DNA from: Chloroflexota bacterium
Lineage (GTDB): Bacteria > Chloroflexota > Anaerolineae > Aggregatilineales > Phototrophicaceae
Direction of reading: 5' to 3'
Assembly (NCBI GenBank): GCA_011523545.1
Contig: WTGN01000013.1
Coordinates: forward strand, 1 to 64,000
Length of the DNA: 64,000 nt
Below the pieces are notes generated by a model that ran no database searches, had not been told where the DNA came from, and saw nothing but the letters and a program-made list of their open reading frames with translations. Shown here piece by piece: positions 26,298 through 34,153 of the stretch. Made by a program: the position numbers and the translations under genes. The stretch's first letter is position 1; every line of letters starts with the position of its first letter.

Positions 26298-27437
26298 ATG
26301 ATAACCGAGCTTATCAATCATGACCACAAGAACGGCGGCGGCAAGCCTGTGATTATCACCGACATCGAAACAAGGCACTATCTCTTGCCTCTGACTCATC
26401 CCATGACGGATGCGTCTCACGGCGTCATGAAGCACTTTGAAGTTGTCCTGGTTCAGCTTCAAACTGATACCGGCCACATAGGACAAGGATACACCTACAC
26501 CATCGGCGCAGGCGGCGCGGCTATCCGCTCGCTTGTCGGCGAAGCGCTGGAGCCGATTCTGCTGGGCGCGGACGCCAATGACATTGAGCGCATTTGGGAG
26601 CGGATGTGGTGGCGTCTCCACTACATCGGGCGCGGCGGGTTAGTCTCCTTCGCGATGTCCGCGGTCGATATCGCGCTTTGGGACTTGAAGGGCAAGCGAG
26701 AAAACCTGCCGCTTTGGAAGCTGCTCGGCGGCTGCTCGGGCGAGGCGCGCGCCTACGCCGGCGGGATCGACTTGCAGTTGGGTCCCGACGAACTGGTCGA
26801 GCAGACCCGCCGCAACCTGAGCAAGGGCTTTCGCGCAATCAAGATCAAGGTCGGGCGCGACCGGCTGTCGGAAGATGTCGAGCGTGTCAAGGCAGTGCGG
26901 GAATGCATTGGGCCCGACATGCCGCTGATGGTGGACGCCAATATGCGTTACTCCGTCGAAAGCGCGATCAAGGCGGCGCGCAAATTCCGCGATTATGACA
27001 TCTACTGGTTCGAAGAACCCACCATTCCTGAAGACTACAAGGGCATGGCGCGCATTGCGTCAGAGGGCGGCCTGCCCATCGCCGCGGGCGAAAACCTGCA
27101 TACGATTTACGAGTTTCGTCACACGATCGAAGACGGCAAGATCGCCTTCCCCGAACCCGACGTCTCCAACATCGGCGGCATCACAAACTGGATGCGTGTG
27201 GCGAAGCTCGCCTATGCGCATAACTTGCCGGCCACTTCGCATGGCGTGCATGAGCTGCACCTGCACTTGCTGGCGGCGATACCAAATCCCTCATTCCTGG
27301 AGGTACACAGCTTCGGCCTGGAGCGCTTCATCAAGAATCCGCCGGCGCTCAATGACGGGATCATGCGGGCCTCTGACGCGCCCGGGCACGGCGTTCAATT
27401 TGACTGGGCGGCTTTGCAGGCGCATGAAATAAACTAG
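26298..27437 (+). CDS. enolase-superfamily (mandelate racemase subgroup) dehydratase/cycloisomerase
   Basis: A protein of about 379 residues with the capping domain followed by the barrel. Visible catalytic elements: Lys182-x-Lys184 (AIKIKVG), metal ligands Asp213 (MVDAN), Glu239 (WFEEP) and Glu265 (AAGENLH), and the Asp288/His315 dyad (EPDVSNIGG, SHGVHELH). Members dehydrate or racemise acid sugars, and 3,6-anhydro-L-galactonate cycloisomerase of agar pathways belongs to this superfamily. Located next to the importer and the GH117 genes, it is a good candidate for that step, though galactonate- or other sugar-acid dehydratase is equally compatible. The frame is open from 26199, but that start overlaps the operator, so ATG 26298 is preferred. 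Confidence 0.82.
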   Translation: MITELINHDHKNGGGKPVIITDIETRHYLLPLTHPMTDASHGVMKHFEVVLVQLQTDTGHIGQGYTYTIGAGGAAIRSLVGEALEPILLGADANDIERIWERMWWRLHYIGRGGLVSFAMSAVDIALWDLKGKRENLPLWKLLGGCSGEARAYAGGIDLQLGPDELVEQTRRNLSKGFRAIKIKVGRDRLSEDVERVKAVRECIGPDMPLMVDANMRYSVESAIKAARKFRDYDIYWFEEPTIPEDYKGMARIASEGGLPIAAGENLHTIYEFRHTIEDGKIAFPEPDVSNIGGITNWMRVAKLAYAHNLPATSHGVHELHLHLLAAIPNPSFLEVHSFGLERFIKNPPALNDGIMRASDAPGHGVQFDWAALQAHEIN

Positions 27438-27464
27438 CCACAGGCGCGACAGAAGCGCTTTGCT

Positions 27465-27494
27465 TTGGCATTTGGATTGTCAACAATGTACAAT
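27465..27494 (+). promoter_or_regulatory. binding-protein promoter with ATTGT-CA-ACAAT operator (site 3)
   Basis: TTGGCA (27465-27470) and TACAAT (27489-27494) are 18 bp apart. The perfect palindrome ATTGTCAACAAT (27476-27487) fills the spacer. A third ACAAT half-site begins at 27490, so the arms repeat with 7-base spacing. It lies 170 bp upstream of the first solute-binding protein gene. The rest of the 226-bp gap shows no gene. Confidence 0.6.
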
Positions 27495-27663
27495 TTACAG
27501 CATGAGTCGCGAGTAAGACTTCCGCCAGCATCCACCAGTGGCACGATCCCGCGCTCAGTTAATAGTTGAAATGCCGTCGCAGGCATTCGAAGGGAGGCCT
27601 ATCGCACAACGGCATCAATTCCATGACGGACAGACATATCTAGTTTAAGAGAGGACACCACTC

Positions 27664-29676
27664 ATGAAACGCAACCTGATTACCACTCTGCTTCTTGTGA
27701 TCGCGCTCATGCTTTCAGGCATCGCCATCGGGCAAGATATGAGCGAAGGCGAACTGGTCTATCCCTTCCAATACGCTGACTTGGATGCGTATACCGCCGC
27801 GACCGGCAACACCATCGATATGTGGGGCGAAGCGCCGCTGCTGGCCGACCGCGTCGCCGCTGGTGAATTGCCGCCGCTTGAAGAGCGCCTGCCGGCCCAG
27901 CCTGCCGTCGTGCAGCCGCTTGAGACTATCGGCGAATATGGCGGCGAATTGGCCGGGCCGACCACCAACCCAACCTGCTGCGGCTGGGATGTCCTTGAGA
28001 TGCGCCTGCAAAAGCTGCTCACCATCGACACTGACTTGACATCCATCATCCCGAATATCGCGCGCGCCTACGAAGTGTCGGATGACTGGACAACCTTCAC
28101 CTTCCATCTGCGCGAAGGCCATAAGTGGTCGGACGGCGAGCCCTTCACCACCGAGGACTTCCGCTTCTACTTTGAAGACATCCTCGGCAATTCCGATGTG
28201 ACGGCAAACCCCGGCGGCCCCTGGGTGCTTGACGGAGAATTGCCGCAAGTCGACATCATCGACGAAACCACCGTACGCATGTCCTATCCCGAGGCGCGCC
28301 CGACTTTGCTCATCGCAGTCGGCAGCGAAGTGGGACATCGCGGCTTCCGCCCGGCGCACTACTTCAAGCAATTCCATCTGGACTACAACGAAGACGCCAA
28401 TGCGCTGGCGGAAGAGAATGGCTTTGAAGACTGGGTGCAGATGTTCAACGCCAAGATGAGCCCCTACAACTTTACCTGGAACCTGGGCTCGGAGACTGAT
28501 GCCTATTCGCCTACGTTGAATACCTTCGTCTTCGTCCGCGAGGACTCTTTCGGCAACAAACACTACGAGCGCAACGCCTACTTCTTCAAGGTGGATACCG
28601 CCGGCAATCAGCTGCCCTACACCGACAGCTTGCGCCGCATCCTGGTTGAAGACCTGCAAGTGCAGGATCTGAAGGGCATCGCCGGTGAATACAGCCACTA
28701 TGGCTGGGGCACGCTCTTGAGCTTCCCGACCTACCGGGAAAATGAAGAAGCGGGCGGTTATCGCACCGCGCTGGCCGAATACAGCCGCGGCAACGAGTAT
28801 TCGATCATGTTCAACTTCACCACGCCGAACCTGGAGCTGCGCGAAATCTTCTGGGATATCCGCTTCCGTCAGGCGATGTCCGTGGCGATCAACCGCGACG
28901 AGATCAACGAGTTGGTCTACTTCGGCCTGGCGAACGCATCAGCCAATTCGCCCGTGCCTTCGTCGCTGTTCTTCGAAGACTGGATGCCCGGCTACTACGC
29001 CCAATACGATCCCGATCTGGCCAATGAACTGCTTGACGAGATGGGTCTTGATCAACGCGATGCCGATGGCTTCAGGCTGCGGCCAGATGGCGAAACGCTC
29101 TTCATCAATTTCCAGGTCTCGGTGCCGGAAGATTCCTGGCGCCAGATCGGCGAATTGATCACATCGTATTGGAACGATGTCGGCGTCAAGACCAGCTACA
29201 AACTGATCGAAATCGGCTTGTATCGCGAATTGCGCGATGGCAATCAGGTCGATATGGCCGCCTGGGGCACTGACATGCTCGATATCGGCGAAGTCGCCAA
29301 CGGCCTCGCGAACATGCGGCCGCACTGGGGCGCCCGCGCTTCCGGCCATCTCTGGCGCCAGTGGATGCAAAGCGACGGCGAAAACGGCGAAGAACCGCCG
29401 CAAGAGATCAAAGACCTCTGGGCGGCCGGCGAAGCTTTCCTCGAGGCCAGCTATGGCTCCGATGAATGGCTGGAACTGGGCAAGGAATTCTATCGCCTGT
29501 CCATGGGCGGCCTGTATCAGATCGGCACGATTCAGCGCCCGCCGCAGCCGCTGCTCTTCAAGACGGACTTGAAGAATACGCCGCCGAACGACACCACCGG
29601 GCAATGGAGCTGGACCTACCGCCAGTGGGTCATGTTCATGCCCGAACAGTGGTACTTTGAGGGTGGCGGCATGTAG
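27664..29676 (+). CDS. ABC transporter solute-binding protein, family 5 (OppA/DppA-like), copy 1
   Basis: A 670-residue exported binding protein. The signal peptide MKRNLITTLLLVIALMLSGI ends near the AIGQ site. The SBP_bac_5 body contains the typical FHLREGHKWSDGEPFTTEDFRF segment (read at about 142-165) and the central loop IRFRQAMSVAINRDEIN. It captures ligand outside the membrane and delivers it to the OppB/OppC-like permeases. GAGAGGA precedes the ATG. A close paralogue follows 166 bp downstream. The protein is longer than most peptide-binding members, which suits an oligosaccharide ligand; that is an inference from the GH117/sulfatase context. Confidence 0.92.
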   Translation: MKRNLITTLLLVIALMLSGIAIGQDMSEGELVYPFQYADLDAYTAATGNTIDMWGEAPLLADRVAAGELPPLEERLPAQPAVVQPLETIGEYGGELAGPTTNPTCCGWDVLEMRLQKLLTIDTDLTSIIPNIARAYEVSDDWTTFTFHLREGHKWSDGEPFTTEDFRFYFEDILGNSDVTANPGGPWVLDGELPQVDIIDETTVRMSYPEARPTLLIAVGSEVGHRGFRPAHYFKQFHLDYNEDANALAEENGFEDWVQMFNAKMSPYNFTWNLGSETDAYSPTLNTFVFVREDSFGNKHYERNAYFFKVDTAGNQLPYTDSLRRILVEDLQVQDLKGIAGEYSHYGWGTLLSFPTYRENEEAGGYRTALAEYSRGNEYSIMFNFTTPNLELREIFWDIRFRQAMSVAINRDEINELVYFGLANASANSPVPSSLFFEDWMPGYYAQYDPDLANELLDEMGLDQRDADGFRLRPDGETLFINFQVSVPEDSWRQIGELITSYWNDVGVKTSYKLIEIGLYRELRDGNQVDMAAWGTDMLDIGEVANGLANMRPHWGARASGHLWRQWMQSDGENGEEPPQEIKDLWAAGEAFLEASYGSDEWLELGKEFYRLSMGGLYQIGTIQRPPQPLLFKTDLKNTPPNDTTGQWSWTYRQWVMFMPEQWYFEGGGM

Positions 29677-29787
29677 GCTGCCTCGTTCTTGGCTAAGCGT
29701 CGCGCTCCCGCAAGGGGACAGGCCTGCTGTTGCTGCGAGCGCGGTTGATGCTATTCGCTGCCGCCGAGCGGCCGTGTTACAATCCGA

Positions 29788-29820
29788 GGGGCTGGCGAAA
29801 TCTGCCAGTCCCTTATATTT
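29788..29820 (+). terminator. intercistronic terminator/attenuator between the two binding-protein genes
   Basis: A 9-bp stem (GGGGCTGGC with GCCAGTCCC, one G-U pair, loop GAAATCT) is followed by TTATATTTT. It would end or reduce transcription after binding protein 1. I see no clear separate promoter before binding protein 2, so partial read-through is likely, which would give higher expression of the first protein. Confidence 0.6.
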
Positions 29821-29842
29821 TCACCGAGTGAGGAACTGAAGA

Positions 29843-31843
29843 ATGAATAAAAAATGGCTAACGCTTGCAGTTTTGCTTTCACTTGTAATTGGGAGCGCTG
29901 CGTCGGGGCAAACCATCAGCGAAAAGACCTATCCACAACAGTACGGCTCGCCAGCGGCTTATGAAGAGGCGACCGGGGCGACGGTCGGCATGTACAGCGA
30001 AGCGCCCATGCTGGCGGAGCGCGTCGCCGCGGGCGAGCTGCCGCCGGTGGCAGAGCGCTTGCCTGCCGAGCCGGTGGTCGTTGAACCGCTGGACGCGATC
30101 GGCAGCTACGGCGGCGATCTGGCGGGACCGTCAACCAGCCCGACCTGCTGCGGCTGGGATGTGTCTGAAATGGTCATGCAAAAGCTCTTCACCATTGATA
30201 CGGACTTGCAGTCAATCATTCCCAATATCGCCAAGGCATACGAAGTTTCTGAGGATCAGACGCAACTGACCATTCACTTGCGCGAAGGCCACAAGTGGTC
30301 CGATGGCCATCCCTTCACCAGCGAAGATTTCCGCTTTTGGTTTGAAGATGTGCTATGGAACGAAGACGTCACCGGCGGGATTCCGGGTGAGTGGCGGCCG
30401 GGCAATCAAAAGCCGGACCTGGAGATCATCGATGAGACGACGCTGCGTTACACTTTCGCCCAGCCGCATCCGTCGATGATTGTGCGCATGGCGAGCAATC
30501 CACGCCACCGCGGTTTCCGTGCCGCCCATTACTTCAAGCAATTCCATATCGCTTACAATGAGAACGCCGATGATCTGGCGGCCGAGGCCGGCTTCGATGG
30601 TTGGGCGCAACTGCTGAACGCGCGCCTGCGTCCCAATACCAATACCGGCACGACAGCCACCGACACGATTGTCGGCATCCCGACCTTGAATACCTTCGTC
30701 TTCGCCAGCGAGGACTCCTTCGGCAACAAAACCTTCGAGCGCAATCCCTACTTCTTCAAGGTAGATATCGCCGGCAACCAGCTTCCCTACACCGACGGCC
30801 TGCGGCGCATCCTCGTAGAAGACTTGCAAGTGCAGGACCTGCGGGCGATCGCCGGGGAATACAGCCACTTCGGCTGGGGCAAGCTCCTGAGCGTGCCGAC
30901 ATATCGCGAGAATGAGGAAGTCGGCGGTTATCGCACGGCGCTGGTCACCTATAATCGCGGCAACGAATACAGCATGATGTTCAACTTGACGCACCCTGAT
31001 TTGGCGATGCGCGAGATCTTCAACGATGTGCGCTTCCGTCAAGCGATGTCGCTGGCGATAAACCGGTCGGAAATCAACGAGTTGATCTATTTTGGTTTGG
31101 CGACGCCGTCCCAATCGGCGCCAACGCCTGATTCCAGTTTCTACGAATCCTGGATGACCGATTACTTCGCTGAGTATGACCCTGACCGGGCGAATGCCTT
31201 GCTGGACGAGATGGGCCTCGATCAACGGGATGGCGATGGCAATCGCCTGCGGTCCGATGGCGAGACGCTCTTCATCAATATGCAGGTTGCCGTGCCGGAA
31301 GAAGCCTGGGGGCAGATCGCCGAGCTCGTCGTCTCCTACTGGAATGCGGTCGGCGTCAAGACGCAGCTCAAGCTGATCGAACGCAGCTACTACAATGAGC
31401 TGCGCGGGACGGGCGCCCATGATATCGCGGGTTGGGGCCTGGACATCGTCGACATCGGCGAGTTCTCAGGCGCGATCAACAATATCAGGCCGCATTGGGG
31501 CGCGCGCTCCGGCTCGAAGGAATGGACTGACTGGTTGAATAGCGGTGGCGAGCGCGGCAGCGAACCGCCGGATGATATCAAGGAACTTTGGGACCTGAGC
31601 CAATCCTGGCTGCAGCAGCCCTATGGCTCCGAGTCCTACCTTGAAATCGGCAAGCAATTCCATGACATGAGTTTTCGCGGCTTGTATCAGATCGGCACCG
31701 TGCAGCGTCCGCCGCAGCCACTGCTCTTCAAGACCGCCTTGAAGAACACGCCGCCCAATGATACCGATGGCATGTGGAGTTTCAGCTATCGCCAATGGGT
31801 CATGTTCATGCCCGAACAGTGGTACTTCGAAAGTGATATGTAG
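29843..31843 (+). CDS. ABC transporter solute-binding protein, family 5 (OppA/DppA-like), copy 2
   Basis: A 666-residue paralogue of the preceding gene, similar along its whole length: the NTFVFASEDSFGNKTFERNP and LRRILVEDLQVQDLRAIAGE segments are nearly the same in both. A signal peptide (MNKKWLTLAVLLSLVIGSAASGQ) marks it as exported; no lipobox Cys is seen at the cleavage site. GAGGAAC precedes the ATG. Tandem binding proteins sharing one permease usually differ in ligand size or decoration. Sequence differences are concentrated around residues 260-290, where copy 2 has an extra Thr-rich stretch (NTNTGTTATDTI). Confidence 0.92.
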   Translation: MNKKWLTLAVLLSLVIGSAASGQTISEKTYPQQYGSPAAYEEATGATVGMYSEAPMLAERVAAGELPPVAERLPAEPVVVEPLDAIGSYGGDLAGPSTSPTCCGWDVSEMVMQKLFTIDTDLQSIIPNIAKAYEVSEDQTQLTIHLREGHKWSDGHPFTSEDFRFWFEDVLWNEDVTGGIPGEWRPGNQKPDLEIIDETTLRYTFAQPHPSMIVRMASNPRHRGFRAAHYFKQFHIAYNENADDLAAEAGFDGWAQLLNARLRPNTNTGTTATDTIVGIPTLNTFVFASEDSFGNKTFERNPYFFKVDIAGNQLPYTDGLRRILVEDLQVQDLRAIAGEYSHFGWGKLLSVPTYRENEEVGGYRTALVTYNRGNEYSMMFNLTHPDLAMREIFNDVRFRQAMSLAINRSEINELIYFGLATPSQSAPTPDSSFYESWMTDYFAEYDPDRANALLDEMGLDQRDGDGNRLRSDGETLFINMQVAVPEEAWGQIAELVVSYWNAVGVKTQLKLIERSYYNELRGTGAHDIAGWGLDIVDIGEFSGAINNIRPHWGARSGSKEWTDWLNSGGERGSEPPDDIKELWDLSQSWLQQPYGSESYLEIGKQFHDMSFRGLYQIGTVQRPPQPLLFKTALKNTPPNDTDGMWSFSYRQWVMFMPEQWYFESDM

Positions 31844-31861
31844 GTCGCGCGCTATTGTGAT

Positions 31862-31887
31862 CGTGGTGTGGCGAAAGCCACGCCACG
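31862..31887 (+). other. strong GNRA-capped hairpin after binding protein 2
   Basis: CGTGGTGTGGC pairs with GCCACGCCACG over 11 bp (one G-U) around a GAAA tetraloop. It is not followed by a T tract, so it looks like an mRNA 3'-end stabiliser or processing structure rather than a classical terminator. A second small inverted repeat, GTCCTA/TAGGAC (31887-31905), follows and holds the ribosome site of the next GH117 gene. Confidence 0.6.
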
Positions 31888-31911
31888 TCCTATAATCCGT
31901 AGGACTTGACC

Positions 31912-32997
31912 ATGCCGCTCAGCGCCGCCATGCAGCGATTTGACAGGCCGGACAAAGACAATCCCTGGTTTGCCAAATTCAAGTACAGCACGGTGACGGG
32001 CCTGGGTAATGAAAAGGGCGTCGTCCGGCGCGATCCCAGCTCCATCATCAAAGTCGATGGACTTTATTACGCCTGGTATACGCGCGCCGCGCACGCCACC
32101 CCGCCCGTCGGCTTTGACAAGATGACCGACCAACTCCCCGCGACCTCTTGGGACTTGGCGGACATCTGGTACGCCACCTCAAACGACGGTCATCATTGGG
32201 ATGAGCAAGGCCCGGCGCTGCAGCGCGGACCCGCCGGCGCCTATGACGAACGCGGTGTTTTCACGCCCGGCATCCTGGCGCACGAGGGCCGCTACTACCT
32301 CGTCTACCAGGTGGCGCGCTCGCCCAATTATCGCAGCACGCCCGAGTCTATTGCCATTGCCTGGTCCGATTCTCCAGCGGGACCCTGGACAAAATCACCA
32401 GCGCCCATCCTGGAACCCGATCCCTCCGGCCTTGTTGACGAACATAGCGACCCCGAAGATTTTATTGAGCGAGGCGCTTGGGACAGCCTGCAGGTGCACG
32501 ATCCATCCTTGCTTTATCGAGCTAGTCAGTTCTGGCTGTATTACAAAGGCGAGGGCATCGGCTATCACCACATGGAATCCAAGTGGGGCCTGGCCATCGC
32601 CGATGATCCACTGGGTCCATATACCAAATCCCCATTCAATCCGGTGACCAACAGCGGCCACGAAGTCGTCGTCTGGCCATTCGCTGGCGGCGTCGCCGGC
32701 TTGGTGAATCGCTGCGGGCCTGAGAAGAACACCATTCAATTCGCGCCCGATGGCATCAATTTTGAAGTCAAGTCCTTGGTCGTTGTGCCGCCGCAAGCCG
32801 CCGGCCCCCTGCGGATTGATGAAGCGCAGAACACGGACCCGCTGTCGGGATTCAGCTGGGGATTGAGCCATGTGATCCCACACAGCTCGCATCTCGCCAT
32901 GCAAGGGCGCGATCCCTTGGGGCTTGCGGCAATCGACGAGCCTTGGGATTTCTTGATTCGCTGGGAGCTTGATCATCATCGCCGCACCTATATTTGA
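31912..32997 (+). CDS. GH117-like glycoside hydrolase (tandem copy A)
   Basis: A GH117-like protein of about 361 residues beginning directly at the dimer segment (MPLSAAMQR). RRDP (Asp41 as putative base), YATSNDG, FTPG, VHDPS and NSGHE follow in family order. No signal peptide is present. ATG 31912 is chosen over an upstream in-frame TTG because TAGGA lies 7 bases before it. The next gene is a close copy, so this pair is a recent tandem duplication relative to the other GH117-like domains in the island. FTPG replaces the FTPD seen in the other copies. Expected cytoplasmic exo-hydrolase on imported oligosaccharides. Confidence 0.78.
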   Translation: MPLSAAMQRFDRPDKDNPWFAKFKYSTVTGLGNEKGVVRRDPSSIIKVDGLYYAWYTRAAHATPPVGFDKMTDQLPATSWDLADIWYATSNDGHHWDEQGPALQRGPAGAYDERGVFTPGILAHEGRYYLVYQVARSPNYRSTPESIAIAWSDSPAGPWTKSPAPILEPDPSGLVDEHSDPEDFIERGAWDSLQVHDPSLLYRASQFWLYYKGEGIGYHHMESKWGLAIADDPLGPYTKSPFNPVTNSGHEVVVWPFAGGVAGLVNRCGPEKNTIQFAPDGINFEVKSLVVVPPQAAGPLRIDEAQNTDPLSGFSWGLSHVIPHSSHLAMQGRDPLGLAAIDEPWDFLIRWELDHHRRTYI

Positions 32998-33041
32998 GCG
33001 TGCTGCTTTCTGTGAGCGCGCTGACATTGGAGACTTGGAAA

Positions 33042-34127
33042 ATGACCTTGAGCGCAGCGATGCAACGCTTCACACTGCGAGACCGCGACAACCCCTGGTT
33101 CACCAAATTCCGCTACCTGACCATCGACGGCCTCGGTTATGAAAGGGGAGTCCTGCGCCGCGATCCAAGCTGCATCATCCAAGTCGACGGCCTCTATTAC
33201 GTCTGGTACACGCGGGGCGCGCACCCATGCCCGGCCGTCGGCCACGAACGCGCCACCGACACCCTGCCGGCGATGCCCTGGGATCTGACCGATGTCTGGT
33301 ACGCCACCTCGTCCGACGGATATGCTTGGCATGAGCAGGGCCCGGCCGTCGAGCGCGGGCCGGCCGGCCGTTATGACGAGCGCAGCATCTTCACGCCCGA
33401 TGTGCTGGCGTATGACGGGCGCTACTTCCTGGTTTATCAGGTGACGCGCGCGCCGACCTGGCGCAGCACGCCGGAATCGATCGCGCTGGCTTGGGCCGAT
33501 TCGCCCCGCGGGCCCTGGACGAAATCAGCCGCGCCAGTCGTCGAGCCCGACCCATCCGGTGAAGTCGATGAGCGCGCTCATCCGGAGCAGCATACCGTGC
33601 AAGGGACATTTGACAGCTTGCGCGTTCACGATCCGGCGCTGCTCTACCGAGAGAATCGCTTCTGGCTTTACTTCAAGGGCGAAGGCATCGGCCACAGCAA
33701 TATGGAGAGCAAATGGGGCCTGGCCATCGCCGACGATCCACAGGGGCCCTATGAGAAATCGCCGCTCAATCCCATCACCAATAGCGGGCATGAGGTGATG
33801 GTCTGGCATTACGACGGCGGCGTCGGCGCCTTGTTGACCCGTTGCGGTCCCGAGAAAAACACGATTCAGTACGCGGCTGACGGCATCAACTTCGAGCCGA
33901 AAGCGACGATAATCGATCCGCCACAAGCGGCCGGCGCCTTGCGTGTATCGGAAGCGGAAAGCACTGAGCCACTATCCGGCCTGCGCTGGGGCTTGAGCCA
34001 TGTGACCCAGTGGAGCCCGCACGCGGCGCGGCAGGGACGGGATATGCTTGGCCTCGCCGCGATCGACGAACCTTGGGATTTCCTCATTCGCTGGGAAGCC
34101 CATGATCAAGCGCTCGGCTGGGTCTAG
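33042..34127 (+). CDS. GH117-like glycoside hydrolase (tandem copy B)
   Basis: A GH117-like protein of about 361 residues, the twin of the preceding gene. It keeps TLSAAMQR, RRDP, YATSSDG, FTPDV, VHDPA and NSGHE. Both twins share long identical runs, for example MESKWGLAIADDP and CGPEKNTIQ. The frame is open from 32994 but ATG 33042 aligns with the start of copy A and has GGAGA and GGAAA upstream. It is followed 26 bp later by the sulfatase, which suggests that the sugar it meets is or was sulfated. No signal peptide. Confidence 0.8.
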   Translation: MTLSAAMQRFTLRDRDNPWFTKFRYLTIDGLGYERGVLRRDPSCIIQVDGLYYVWYTRGAHPCPAVGHERATDTLPAMPWDLTDVWYATSSDGYAWHEQGPAVERGPAGRYDERSIFTPDVLAYDGRYFLVYQVTRAPTWRSTPESIALAWADSPRGPWTKSAAPVVEPDPSGEVDERAHPEQHTVQGTFDSLRVHDPALLYRENRFWLYFKGEGIGHSNMESKWGLAIADDPQGPYEKSPLNPITNSGHEVMVWHYDGGVGALLTRCGPEKNTIQYAADGINFEPKATIIDPPQAAGALRVSEAESTEPLSGLRWGLSHVTQWSPHAARQGRDMLGLAAIDEPWDFLIRWEAHDQALGWV

Positions 34128-34153
34128 CGCGGCTTCCATGCGAGAGCGTTGAC

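Noticed and set aside
27664..31843. the importer as an ordinary peptide transporter
   Set aside because: Family membership alone would suggest peptides, but shared operators and position with GH117, sulfatase and sugar oxidoreductases favour oligosaccharides; kept as an alternative.
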